Shown in pieces: positions 31,401 to 40,367 of a stretch of DNA of 64,000 bases. The stretch is from Sphingomonas sp. S2-65. GTDB lineage: Bacteria > Pseudomonadota > Alphaproteobacteria > Sphingomonadales > Sphingomonadaceae. The position numbers were made by a program, and so were the translations under genes. Where the stretch lies: the NCBI RefSeq assembly GCF_021513175.1, contig NZ_CP090953.1, positions 558,001-622,000 of the forward strand, written 5' to 3'. Every line of letters starts with the position of its first letter. The first letter of the stretch is position 1. The notes under the pieces are model-generated. The model saw only the letters and a list, made by a program, of their open reading frames with translations, was not told where the DNA came from and did no database searches.

Positions 31401-32740
31401 TGCCCGCCGCCCTCGGAACCCGTTGGTATAACGCGGTATGGCGCTGGCATTTCTATGCCGGCATCTTCTGCATGCCCTTCGTCCTTTGGCTGGCGATCAC
31501 CGGCACGATCTACCTGTGGAAGCCCCAGATCGAAAGCTGGCTGGAACGGCCGTACGACCGCTTGGCGGTGACGGCACCCCGCTCCACTGCGGACTCTCAG
31601 GTGCGTGCAGCCCTTGCCGCAGTGCCGGGCAGCAGCCTCCACAAATTTCAGCTGCCGCAGAGTGCAAACTCGGCAACCCGCGTGATCGTCAGCACGGCCG
31701 CCGGCGATGTCCGAGTGTATGTCGATCCCTATTCACTGCGCGTTCTCAAGGTCGAGCAGGAGGGCGCCCGCCCGATGCGAGTGATCTCCGATCTTCACGG
31801 TACGCTGAAGGCAGGCAATTGGGGCAGCTATCTGGTCGAGATCGCTGCATGCTGGACCGTGGTGATGCTGCTCACGGGCCTGTACCTTTGGTGGCCCCGC
31901 AATGCGCGAGGGCTTGGCGGCATCCTCTATCCCCGCCTGCGCCGTGGGCGGCGCGGGTTCTGGCGCGACATCCACGCCGTCGCCGGGATCTGGGTAGCGG
32001 TGTTCGCGCTGTTCCTGATCTCCACTGGCCTTCCCTGGGCGAAATTCTGGGGCAGCTACTTCCAGGAGGTCCGCCAGGTCACCAACACAGTCGACGGTCC
32101 ACAGGACTGGCCGACCGGCAGCGCACAGACCGCAGCGATGATGGGTGACCATGCCGGACATGCTGCCATGTCCATGCGCCACGAGGCGCCGGGCGTCAGC
32201 GAGCTCGACCGTGTAATCGCGACGGCCTATCCGTTGGGCATGGCCGCACCGGTGATGATCTCGCCGCCCGCACGTGGCGACGATCCGTGGACGGTTGCAT
32301 CCGACGCAGCCAACCGGCCCTTGCGGGGACAAGCCACGGTAGACGGTCGCAGCGGCGCACTGTTGTCCCGCAAGGAATTCGCCCAGCGCCACTGGCTGGA
32401 CAAAGTCGTTGGCTACGGCATCGCCGCACATGAGGGTGCGCTGTTCGGCATGGCCAACCAGCTGCTCGGCACGGCGACGGCGCTTTTGCTCATGACGCTT
32501 TCGCTATCCGGCTTCATAATGTGGTGGAGAAGACGCCCGCAAGGCCTGCTTGGCGCACCGGTGCCGGCACAGCGGCCAAGGTTCGGCTTTGTGCCGGCCG
32601 GTGCCATTGCGATCCTGGCGTTTTGGATGCCCTTGTTCGGCGCCACACTGCTGATCATGCTGATGCTGGAGCGAACCGTGTTCCAACGGTTGCCGAAGGT
32701 CCGGGGATGGCTCGGACTGAAAGCGCATGGCGCGGCTTGA
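31400..32740 (+). CDS. PepSY-associated TM protein with Met/His-rich loop
   Basis: 446 aa from ATG 31400, whose A is the last base of the receptor's stop. There are four transmembrane regions (about 14-42, 143-165, 190-212 and 385-410, with another at the C-terminus about 425-445) and PepSY-type periplasmic domains between them (TRWYNAVWRWHFYAGIFCMP at the start is the classical opening). These proteins are thought to reduce or release iron from siderophores taken up through a partner receptor. Residues 247-261 form a loop with two Met, three His and two more Met (MMGDHAGHAAMSMRH), unusual and suited to bind Cu(I) or another soft metal. The position behind the receptor supports a role in processing its cargo. 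Confidence 0.9.
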   Translation: MPAALGTRWYNAVWRWHFYAGIFCMPFVLWLAITGTIYLWKPQIESWLERPYDRLAVTAPRSTADSQVRAALAAVPGSSLHKFQLPQSANSATRVIVSTAAGDVRVYVDPYSLRVLKVEQEGARPMRVISDLHGTLKAGNWGSYLVEIAACWTVVMLLTGLYLWWPRNARGLGGILYPRLRRGRRGFWRDIHAVAGIWVAVFALFLISTGLPWAKFWGSYFQEVRQVTNTVDGPQDWPTGSAQTAAMMGDHAGHAAMSMRHEAPGVSELDRVIATAYPLGMAAPVMISPPARGDDPWTVASDAANRPLRGQATVDGRSGALLSRKEFAQRHWLDKVVGYGIAAHEGALFGMANQLLGTATALLLMTLSLSGFIMWWRRRPQGLLGAPVPAQRPRFGFVPAGAIAILAFWMPLFGATLLIMLMLERTVFQRLPKVRGWLGLKAHGAA

Positions 32741-32783
32741 CTGCCTCGCCATAGCCTCCTAAAGGCCCGCTTCCGCCAGCAAT

Positions 32784-32858
32784 GGCCCCTTCGTCTAGCG
32801 GTTAGGACGTCGCCCTCTCACGGCGAAAGCACGAGTTCGATTCTCGTAGGGGTCACCA
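32784..32858 (+). tRNA. tRNA-Glu (anticodon CTC)
   Basis: 75-nt cloverleaf beginning GGCCCCT and ending AGGGGTC-A-CCA with encoded CCA. Anticodon stem TCGCC/GGCGA, loop CTCTCAC, anticodon CTC (glutamate, GAG). The T-arm ACGAGTTCGATTCTCGT is canonical. Confidence 0.97.
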
Positions 32859-33081
32859 GCGGCGGCGAGCTTGATGATAGCGGCTTACACGCCGTCTCAC
32901 GCCCCAAGTCCATCAAGCACCTTCCACCACCTCGGCAGCAGCATGTGCGCCATTGGCGCCGATACTCGCCGCCTCGCGCTTCGCGTTCGGGTTCATGCCT
33001 GCTACTCACTAGCTGGCAGTAGTAAACAGCAGTTCACGACAGCCGGCTAGCGAGGGCAGAGCAACGAGGGGCGCAGATGCG

Positions 33082-35043
33082 TCAGCGCGGTGCGCGGGAA
33101 GTGTAAATCAGGTTCGGGGCGTCCCGAACGAAATTGTCGATAACGCCGTCGGCAACCTTGACCGGCCCATCGAACCGGACCGCACCGGGGATCGAGTTGA
33201 TCGCCTCTGCTTGCTTGGCCAGACGCTCAGCATCGGAAAAGAAGCGGCGGGCCGTGTCGTCGCCCTCTGCTGTGCCGCCAAGTCCTGCGCTGAGTCCGCT
33301 GACGGTCAACTTGAGCGCGCGGCCCCAAAGCTCGGTCGCGTCGAGCCACGGCTTGGATTCGCTGACAAAGCCCGGCACGACCACGCCCGCGCGGATCAAA
33401 TCTGGCGCACTTGCCAACTCGTCGGCAGCAGCGGCAAGCGTGTCCAACGCTTGGGCCTGCGTGACCGCGTCGCCTGACGCAAGCGCGTCGCGCGCGCCGT
33501 CAATCAGTGTCTTCAGGCGCGGCGCCTGAGGCTGCCAGGGGTGCGTTCCGAATGTTGGAGCCAGGTGCTGTGTGTCGAAGAAGGACAAGAGCGCGGCTGT
33601 GACTTGCCGGTCGCCGTTTGCGAGATAGCGCGCCGCGGCGTGCCACGTGCGATCCGCGTCGTACCCGCGGTCGTTCCAGGCGAAGGCCACCAGACCCATG
33701 ACTGCCGGACGGCTGGCCGCCTCCTGGTTCATGGGGTTCGAGACGATGCCGCTCAGCTCCGTCGAGAGCCCTGCCTCGCGGCGTGCGTAAGGTGCCAGCA
33801 GCAACCGCCCGGACGACTCACGGTAATCGTTGACGGGATAATTGTCCCACAGCAGCGTCTTGCGTCCGAATGCCTTCGTCGCGTTACGTGCGTCGTTCAC
33901 CGAGATTGACGGGGGCACGACATCCGTGCCCGTCCATTGTACCACGACCCGCGGATCAAGTTCCTTGCGGAGCGTCGCCTTGTACGGCGACTCGGTGGTG
34001 TTGTAATATTCGGTAGGCACCATGATCAGCGAACCATGGTCGTTCGCGGCCGTGAGATCGGCTTGCACTGCGTTCAAGAGCCTCGCCTGCGCGCTCGCCG
34101 CTGCCTTTTCACCCGGTTTGCCGAACGCAGCTTCGTCGGCGGGGCAATTCCACTTGGTATATTCGATGTCGTCCAGCGCGACATAGAAGCTGCGCACGCC
34201 GATGCCGCGTAGCGTAGCGAATTTCCGGCGGATCGCTTCGAGATCAGCCGGATTGGAATAGCAGATCGAGGGCCCCGGCGAGATCGCATACACAAAGTTG
34301 ACGTGCTGGCGGTTGGCCGCATTCACCAGCCCGCCGAGGGCACTCAACGTTTCGGCAGGATAATCCTCACGCCAGCGGTCACGCGCGAACGGCTCGTCCT
34401 TGGGGCTGTAGATGTAAGTATTAGCCTTCAACTCGGCGAGGAAGCCGATATGCGATGCGCGTTCGGCCATCGACCAGTGCTTGCCGTAAAAGCCTTCGAT
34501 AGTGCCGCGCACCGGCATCGCAGGGTAATCCGCAATTGCGAGTGCGGGGACAGCCTGCTTCTTCACGATCTGTCGCAGCGTTTGAGCCGCATGGTACAAG
34601 CCATCACCATCCCTGCCGGCCAATACAATCAGGGCGCCGCCTTCCGTGGCGGTGCTGGCGAGCGCATAGCCTTCATCCTGCGTGGGCAGAGTTGCGCGGG
34701 CGCGAGACAGCGCCTGCTTCACCAGCGGCGCGTCGCCTGTGCCGAGTACCACATGGGTGACGTCGAGCCGAGCCGGAAGCCGGTTCGCAGTGCGTATCTG
34801 CTCGACGCCAGCTGCGGTCAAAACGCGGCGTACCAATGCGTTTGTCTCAGCGTCGGGCGTGCCGGCCTGAAGCAGCACAACCGTTTTCCCTAGCGTGAGG
34901 TTCTCGCCGGTCAACTTCGCTGACACTGGAGCCGGGAAGATGCCGGGCATCGTCTGCGCGGTAGATGGAGCAGCTAGCGCCATTGAAAGCGCCAGCCCGC
35001 CCGCCAGCAACAGGGAACGACCGTACGACTGCGATCCGCGCAT
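33082..35043 (-). CDS. exported GH84 beta-N-acetylglucosaminidase
   Basis: 653 aa with signal peptide about 1-30 (ending PSTAQ). An N-terminal GH20b/GH84-type alpha-beta domain (about 35-170) precedes the catalytic barrel (about 175-460), with the family signature RGTIEGFYGKHWSMAER at 179-195, SPKDEPFARDRWREDYP and YVALDDIEYTKW. The two neighbouring Asp, D291-D292, correspond to the catalytic pair of GH84, which works by substrate-assisted hydrolysis of beta-GlcNAc. The helical C-terminal domain (about 470-640) is also family-typical. It is divergent from the ROK regulator, with an inverted repeat close to its start. In this locus it could remove GlcNAc from N-glycan cores or chitin-like ends. 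Confidence 0.93.
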   Translation of the reverse strand: MRGSQSYGRSLLLAGGLALSMALAAPSTAQTMPGIFPAPVSAKLTGENLTLGKTVVLLQAGTPDAETNALVRRVLTAAGVEQIRTANRLPARLDVTHVVLGTGDAPLVKQALSRARATLPTQDEGYALASTATEGGALIVLAGRDGDGLYHAAQTLRQIVKKQAVPALAIADYPAMPVRGTIEGFYGKHWSMAERASHIGFLAELKANTYIYSPKDEPFARDRWREDYPAETLSALGGLVNAANRQHVNFVYAISPGPSICYSNPADLEAIRRKFATLRGIGVRSFYVALDDIEYTKWNCPADEAAFGKPGEKAAASAQARLLNAVQADLTAANDHGSLIMVPTEYYNTTESPYKATLRKELDPRVVVQWTGTDVVPPSISVNDARNATKAFGRKTLLWDNYPVNDYRESSGRLLLAPYARREAGLSTELSGIVSNPMNQEAASRPAVMGLVAFAWNDRGYDADRTWHAAARYLANGDRQVTAALLSFFDTQHLAPTFGTHPWQPQAPRLKTLIDGARDALASGDAVTQAQALDTLAAAADELASAPDLIRAGVVVPGFVSESKPWLDATELWGRALKLTVSGLSAGLGGTAEGDDTARRFFSDAERLAKQAEAINSIPGAVRFDGPVKVADGVIDNFVRDAPNLIYTSRAPR

Positions 35044-35374
35044 GAGTTTCCTCTTGGGTTCTACAAAGGTTATAGATGGGTACTATGTTGTAGATGGCAC
35101 ATCGAGGCAAGCCGCTGGGGTGCACACGGAGTTCTCGTTCGGTGAGACGCTCAACCCTTCCGCGCCGAGGATGCTAGAGTGTGGCGCAGTCAGCCTACAG
35201 CACCATCGACGACAACGCAGCGGCGATGGTGGACAGGCGCATTCCTTGCTGCAATGCTTCGACAATTGCATCTACGCCAGGCCCAAAACCTATAATGCCA
35301 TTCCCTCTGCATTCGGCACCCGCCCTCCTGATAGTCCTCCCCTCCGATCAACAAAACGCATTGCGGAGTGTGGC
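35044..35374. other. 331-bp divergent regulatory region between GH84 and ROK genes
   Basis: No gene. It contains the inverted repeat at 35061-35093 and presumably promoters for both directions; no strong -35/-10 pair stands out. An open frame crosses it on the plus strand, but the protein-like sequence begins only at 35375. Confidence 0.5.
35061..35093. promoter_or_regulatory. inverted repeat, candidate operator before GH84
   Basis: CTACAA (35061-35066) and TTGTAG (35088-35093) are exact inverted arms, centred about 34 bp upstream of the GH84 start codon. An inner imperfect pair (TATAG ... CTATG) lies between them. Position and symmetry suit a repressor site, most simply for the divergently encoded ROK protein. 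Confidence 0.45.
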
Positions 35375-36583
35375 GTGACCGCGGCTGCATCCCGCCCACG
35401 TCTTTCTGGCACCAACCTCGAGCGAGCCGCCGACCATAATCAGCGGGTTACGCTGCATGCGATCCGGGTAGGCGGCTCGCTGACACGGGTCGAACTGGCG
35501 GGGATTACGGGGCTGACGGCCGCCGCGATTGCCAACATCACCCGTCGGCTGCTGCAGGACGGCCTGATTGAAGAAGCGGGGCAGCGGCGCGGCGGTCGAG
35601 GGCAGCCTCCGACGAAGCTCGTGGTTCGGCCCGACGCGTGCCACGCGATCGGCGTGAACATCGACCGCGACCACATCACGATCGTGCTCGTGGACTTCGC
35701 GGGGCAGACGCTTGCTCGCGTCGTGAAGGAAATCGACTATGCCCTGCCCGATCAGGTTCGTGCGCTCTATTGCGCTTCCATTGGTGAGATGCTGCGGAGT
35801 GCAGGAGTCGACATCGCTAAAGTCGTCGGACTTGGCGTTGCCGTGCCGGATCAATTAGGCAGCATCGATCTCCCCGGCCGGCCGGATGCCTATGCTGCGT
35901 GGGACGGCATCAACATGGCTGACCTTTTTGCTGAGCCTTACAACGTGCCGGTGTTCATAGAGAACGACGCCGCCGCCGCCGCCATGGGCGAGATGCAACT
36001 CGGCCAGGGCCAGCAGCACAACAGCTTCTTTTATCTGCTCATTTCCCTGGGATTGGGCGGCGGACTGGTGATCGACAACGCTTACTCGCGAGGGGCCACA
36101 GGCCGCAGCGGCGAGTTGGGCTTCATGCGCGCGTATGTCGATGGCGCCGAGGGCGAACAGATACAAACCTTGGTGTCGCTCTCCGGCCTGGGTCGGCATC
36201 TGCAACGGCATGGCTTCGTCCTGAGGGACGTCATGACCGCCGAAGCTTTTCCGCCTGCGCTCGATGCGTGCGTGGATGGCTGGATCGAGCAGGCGGCGAG
36301 TTGGCTGGTTACCCCGCTCACGGCGATCAACTGCCTGATCAATCCGGCAGCGGTATTGATCGGGGGCCGCCTGCCAATGGCGCTGGTCGAGCGGCTCGCG
36401 GTCCGCGCCAATGCCCTGATGGCAGCCGCCGGCGCTGCGCTACCGGCAATTGCACCGGTAGCGCGCGCCGAGCTGTCAGAAGACGCCCCGGCGGTGGGTG
36501 CCGCCATCCTGCCGTTCAGCCACTATCTATTGCCGAAGCCAGGAGCGCTGTGGAAGGCGTCAACCCTTCCCGGGACCGTCTAG
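35375..36583 (+). CDS. ROK family transcriptional regulator
   Basis: 402 aa from GTG 35375 with GGAG upstream. The N-terminal winged helix-turn-helix (QRVTLHAIRVGGSLTRVELA, then GLTAAAIANITRRLLQDG) is followed by the ROK (NagC/XylR) sugar-kinase-like fold, with IGVNIDRDHITIVLVDFAG, FIENDAAAAAMGE and LGLGGGLVIDN. The usual ROK zinc-site cysteines are not evident. NagC/Mlc-type proteins bind sugar derivatives (GlcNAc-6-P and others) and repress uptake and degradation genes. It is encoded between GH84 (divergent) and GH92 (convergent, three bases apart), so it probably controls this glycan locus. Confidence 0.9.
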   Translation: MTAAASRPRLSGTNLERAADHNQRVTLHAIRVGGSLTRVELAGITGLTAAAIANITRRLLQDGLIEEAGQRRGGRGQPPTKLVVRPDACHAIGVNIDRDHITIVLVDFAGQTLARVVKEIDYALPDQVRALYCASIGEMLRSAGVDIAKVVGLGVAVPDQLGSIDLPGRPDAYAAWDGINMADLFAEPYNVPVFIENDAAAAAMGEMQLGQGQQHNSFFYLLISLGLGGGLVIDNAYSRGATGRSGELGFMRAYVDGAEGEQIQTLVSLSGLGRHLQRHGFVLRDVMTAEAFPPALDACVDGWIEQAASWLVTPLTAINCLINPAAVLIGGRLPMALVERLAVRANALMAAAGAALPAIAPVARAELSEDAPAVGAAILPFSHYLLPKPGALWKASTLPGTV

Positions 36584-36586
36584 GCG

Positions 36587-38911
36587 TCAGCCTGACTTGC
36601 CGAACGATGGCGGGCGATCCTCCATCGCCGTTCCGAAGCGAGACGGCTTGGGTCCCATCTCGAACACCAATTCGCCGCCCTTTGCTAGCTCGGCATGCGC
36701 GATCCAGTTGCGCGTCCAGGGACGCCCATTCCACCGCACCGACTGGACATAGGGGCTGTCGGGACCATTGCCAGGCGCACGAACGCGCAGCGTGCGACCC
36801 TTGCCGAGGTCGAGCTCTGCCTCGTCGAATAGCGGCGACCCGAACACATAGACGGCACTCACCGGATCGACCGGGTAGAAACCGAGCGCGCTCAGCACGA
36901 ACCACGCGCTCATCTGCCCGCAATCGTCGTTGCCGATCACACCGTCAGGATCGGCCTTGTACATCTCCGTCAACAGCCTGCGGACCATCGCCTGCGTCTT
37001 CCACGGCTTGCCGCAAAAGGCGTACAAATACGCGGCATGCTGGTCGGGCTCGTTGCCATGCGCATACTGCCCCACCAATCCGGTGATGTCCGGCGGCGCA
37101 TTGGCCGGCAGGGTCGAAGGCCCGTTGAAGAACGCGTCGAGCTTCGCCTCGAACTTGGCGTCGCCGCCGAAATGCCGGATCAGGCCGTACGTGTCGTGCT
37201 GGTTGAGGAAAGTCGCTTGCCAGCCATTGGCCTCAGTGAAGTCGCGCCACCACGGCTTGGGCATGTGCCCGATCTGGATCGGATCATAAGGCGACCCCCA
37301 CCATTTTCCGTCCGAGAATCTGGGCCGCGCGAAGCCGACCTCGGCATCGAGCACGTTGCGATAGTTCAGGCTCCGTTTGCGCAGCGTCGCAGCATCGTCA
37401 TGCGCGCCGGCAGCCTCGGCCAGCACCGCCATTGCCCAGTCGTCATAAGCATATTCCTGAGTGCGGCTGACAGACTCCCACACCTTGTCGGCGGGAATAT
37501 AGCCCAGCGCGTAATAATGCTCGCGGCCAAGCGAGCTGTCGCTGTCCTTGAACTTGGGGTCGAACGCGCGGCGGCGGATGTTGGGCCAAGCAGCCGCATA
37601 ATCCGCCTCGATCCCCTTCGCCCGCGCTTCGGCCATGATCACCACGGAGTGCCAGCCGATCATGCAGCCGGTCTCGATCCCCTGCAGCGGCCAGACCGGC
37701 GGACCATAGGGGCTTTGCTGCGTCTGGCGAATCAAGTCGCGGGTGAACATCGCGGCATGTTCGGGCCGGATCAGCGTCAGCAGCGGGTGCAGCGCGCGAT
37801 AGGTGTCCCAAGTGGAGTAGGTGCTGAACGCCGGCGCGTCCTCGGGCGCCTGATGCACTTGCCGGTCCATGCCCATGTAGCGCCCATCTCGGTCGGTAAA
37901 TAGCGTCGGGGCCAGCATGGTGTGGTACAGGGCGCTGCTCATGATCGTGCGCTGAGCCTCGGTGCCCCCCTTCACCCGCACGCTTTGCAGCTCGCGCGCC
38001 CAGATCCTCCGCGCCTCGGCCGCGGCCCGATCAAAGTTCCAACCTGGCGCCTCCTGCGTCAGCGCCGCACGCGCGCCATTCACTGACACGCCCGACATGC
38101 CCGTCTTGATGACGATCGGTGCGCCGCCCGCCTCGTCGAAGAACAGCGCGACCTTCACGCTCTTGCCAGTGACGCCCTTCGCACCCTCGGCCGCTGGCTT
38201 GTCGTCGTCGCCAAAGAACTCGACGCGGCTGGGCTTGCGCGAAAGCTGCATGGCGAAGTGGATGTTGCGCCCCTTGGCCCATCGGTTCACCTGGCGGCTG
38301 CCGGTCAGCATGCCGTCGACGCCTAGCGCCAGCGATGCGCTTTCGATCAGCGCTCCAGTGTCCCACTTGTCCAGGATCATGTGCGCGAAATCGATCAGGA
38401 TGTGTCCCGCGCCCTTGGGGAAATGATAGCGGTGCAGGCCCACACGCTCGGTGACGGTCAGTTCGGCGCGTACGCCGGACTCCAGCCGCACACGATAATA
38501 GCCCGGCTCGGCATGCTCGTCGGAGAAGCGCTGTCGATACCCGCCATCGGCATTGTCGAGCGGCCCGGGCTTGAGCTCCAGCTTGCCGCGGGTCGGCACC
38601 ACCAGCACGTCGAGCATGTCGCCGATGCCGGTGCCCGACAGGTGGGTATGGCTGAACCCCATGATCGACCCGTCGGTACGGTGATAGCCCGAACACGCGT
38701 CCCAGCGCGCGTTATCGGTGTCCGGCCCCAGCTGGACCATCCCGAACGGCAGCGATGGCCCTGGAAAGGTGTGGCCGTGCCCGCCGGTGCCGACGAACAA
38801 GTCGGGCTTGGCCGCGGCAGGAGCCTGGGCCCAGGCGGTGCCGGGAACGGTGCTGCCGACGATCGCCAGTCCGGTTCCGGACAGCAATTGACGGCGATTG
38901 GCGGTGATCAT
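36587..38911 (-). CDS. exported GH92 alpha-mannosidase, canonical acid Glu
   Basis: 774 aa from ATG 38911 (GGAAGG upstream). A twin-arginine signal (NRRQLLSGTGLAIVG) suggests Tat export. An N-terminal beta-sandwich (about 35-280) is followed by the (alpha/alpha)6 barrel. Family motifs: SHTHLSGTG, FSTYSTWDTYRALHPLL, GHMPKPWW-type elements, QYAHGNEPDQH with the acid Glu at 621, and GNDDCGQMSAWFVLSALGFYPV carrying the base Asp region. GH92 enzymes are inverting, calcium-dependent exo-alpha-mannosidases, mostly alpha-1,2. It is last in the minus-strand operon (receptor, GH43, GH92, GH125, GH92), 23 bp after GH125. Confidence 0.94.
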   Translation of the reverse strand: MITANRRQLLSGTGLAIVGSTVPGTAWAQAPAAAKPDLFVGTGGHGHTFPGPSLPFGMVQLGPDTDNARWDACSGYHRTDGSIMGFSHTHLSGTGIGDMLDVLVVPTRGKLELKPGPLDNADGGYRQRFSDEHAEPGYYRVRLESGVRAELTVTERVGLHRYHFPKGAGHILIDFAHMILDKWDTGALIESASLALGVDGMLTGSRQVNRWAKGRNIHFAMQLSRKPSRVEFFGDDDKPAAEGAKGVTGKSVKVALFFDEAGGAPIVIKTGMSGVSVNGARAALTQEAPGWNFDRAAAEARRIWARELQSVRVKGGTEAQRTIMSSALYHTMLAPTLFTDRDGRYMGMDRQVHQAPEDAPAFSTYSTWDTYRALHPLLTLIRPEHAAMFTRDLIRQTQQSPYGPPVWPLQGIETGCMIGWHSVVIMAEARAKGIEADYAAAWPNIRRRAFDPKFKDSDSSLGREHYYALGYIPADKVWESVSRTQEYAYDDWAMAVLAEAAGAHDDAATLRKRSLNYRNVLDAEVGFARPRFSDGKWWGSPYDPIQIGHMPKPWWRDFTEANGWQATFLNQHDTYGLIRHFGGDAKFEAKLDAFFNGPSTLPANAPPDITGLVGQYAHGNEPDQHAAYLYAFCGKPWKTQAMVRRLLTEMYKADPDGVIGNDDCGQMSAWFVLSALGFYPVDPVSAVYVFGSPLFDEAELDLGKGRTLRVRAPGNGPDSPYVQSVRWNGRPWTRNWIAHAELAKGGELVFEMGPKPSRFGTAMEDRPPSFGKSG

Positions 38912-38934
38912 CAAACGGGGCCTTCCGGTACGGT

Positions 38935-40356
38935 TCAGTAAGTGGCGGCGAGCAGCGCGGGCTTGCGCCGCTCGAGGTCGAGGATGAGGTCGCCGAACAG
39001 GCCATTGGCCCAGGCGAACCAGCTGCGCGTGAATTTGGCGGGATCGTCCTTGTGGAAGCTTTCATGCATGAAGCCGGTGCCGCCATGCGTGGCTTTCAGC
39101 CAGCTCAGGCACTGGCGGATCACGGCATCGTCATCGCTCATCAGCGCGCGGGTGATGAGCGACATCGGCCAGATCATGTCCATGCCGACATGCGGTCCAC
39201 CGATCCCCTGTGCCGCCGAACCTGCGAAGAAATAGGGATTGCGCGGGCTCCAGGCGAGCGCGGCGGTGCGGCGATAGAGCGGGTCGTGACGGTCGGCGGC
39301 TCCCAGCAGCGGCAGCGCCGACAGGCTCGGCACATTGGCGTCATCCATGAAGATCGCGTCGCCGAAGCCATTGACCTCGAACGCCCAGGTCTCGCCGCCC
39401 GGCATCTTGCCATATTGCTCCAAAGCCTGGCGGACGCTGGTGGAGAACGCTTCAGCCTGCGCAGCACCGGCCGCATCGCCCCGCGCCTCGCGCAGCACCG
39501 TTGCCAGCATGGTGAGCGCCGATACCGCGAACAGGTTCGACGGGATCAGGAACGGGAACACGCAGGCATCGTCGGAGGGCCGGAAGCCCGAATGGATCAG
39601 CCCGACCTTCTTCGTGGGCGAACCCAGCCCGCCGAACATCAGCGTCTCGGTCGGCGTCACTTCGCGCCGTTGGAAACGGTACGGCCCCGGTCCGTCCAGC
39701 CGCTGCTGTTCCTTCAGCGTCGCGACCGCCTGCGCCATCCCGCGTGCCCAGAAGGCATCGAACGGAGCTTTGTCGTGCGTCGCCGTCCAATAGGCATGCG
39801 CCAGCCGCATTGGATAGCAAAGCGAGTCGATCTCCCACTTTCGCTCCGCCACGCCCGGCTTCATCTCGGTAAGGTCGTTGACCGCCCCCAGGTTCGACTT
39901 GGCGCTCGTATCCTTCAGGAACGCGTTGGCATAGGGATCGACCAGGATGCACCGCGCCTGGCGCTGGAGCGCGCCATGGAACAGCCGCCGCAGCCCGGCA
40001 TCCTTGGGCGCCAAGTGAACATAGGTCTGAAGCTGCGCCGAGCTGTCGCGCAGCCACATCGCATCGATATCACCGGTGATGACGAAAGTGTCGGGCTTGC
40101 CGTCGACCGTGCCGGGCTGAACCGTGGTGTCGAGCGTGTTGGGATAGCAATTCTCGAACAGCCAGGCGAGTTCGACATCTGCGATCTTTGCCTTGACGCG
40201 CTTGATCTCGGCTTCGACCGCGGGGCTGATGAACGCCCGCTTCTCGCGCGGCGGCCGCTTGGAGACGAATGGCGCCGCGCTTGCAGATGCAGGCACCATT
40301 GCCGACAGGGCAATCGCCCCGCTGGTGGCCACCAGATCCCGGCGAGTAAGGGTCAT
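38935..40356 (-). CDS. exported GH125 exo-alpha-1,6-mannosidase
   Basis: 473 aa from ATG 40356, preceded by AAGGA. The in-frame GTG at 40371 overlaps the previous stop but lacks a ribosome site. The N-terminus TRRDLVATSGAIALSAMV is a probable Tat signal. GH125 features: the DIDAMWLRDSSAQ element at 96-108, SGFRPSDDACVFPFLIPSN, FEVNGFGDAIFMDDANVPSL and GPHVGMDMIWPMSLI. Family members are inverting alpha-1,6-mannosidases acting on non-reducing ends, often working with GH92 on fungal mannan or N-glycans. Placed between the two GH92 genes with gaps of about 11 and 23 bp. Confidence 0.93.
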   Translation of the reverse strand: MTLTRRDLVATSGAIALSAMVPASASAAPFVSKRPPREKRAFISPAVEAEIKRVKAKIADVELAWLFENCYPNTLDTTVQPGTVDGKPDTFVITGDIDAMWLRDSSAQLQTYVHLAPKDAGLRRLFHGALQRQARCILVDPYANAFLKDTSAKSNLGAVNDLTEMKPGVAERKWEIDSLCYPMRLAHAYWTATHDKAPFDAFWARGMAQAVATLKEQQRLDGPGPYRFQRREVTPTETLMFGGLGSPTKKVGLIHSGFRPSDDACVFPFLIPSNLFAVSALTMLATVLREARGDAAGAAQAEAFSTSVRQALEQYGKMPGGETWAFEVNGFGDAIFMDDANVPSLSALPLLGAADRHDPLYRRTAALAWSPRNPYFFAGSAAQGIGGPHVGMDMIWPMSLITRALMSDDDAVIRQCLSWLKATHGGTGFMHESFHKDDPAKFTRSWFAWANGLFGDLILDLERRKPALLAATY

Positions 40357-40367
40357 CGCACGTTCCT

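Noticed and set aside
34895..35374. Upstream extension of the ROK regulator
   Set aside because: It overlaps the GH84 start antisense and the operator region; conserved sequence and ribosome site begin at GTG 35375.
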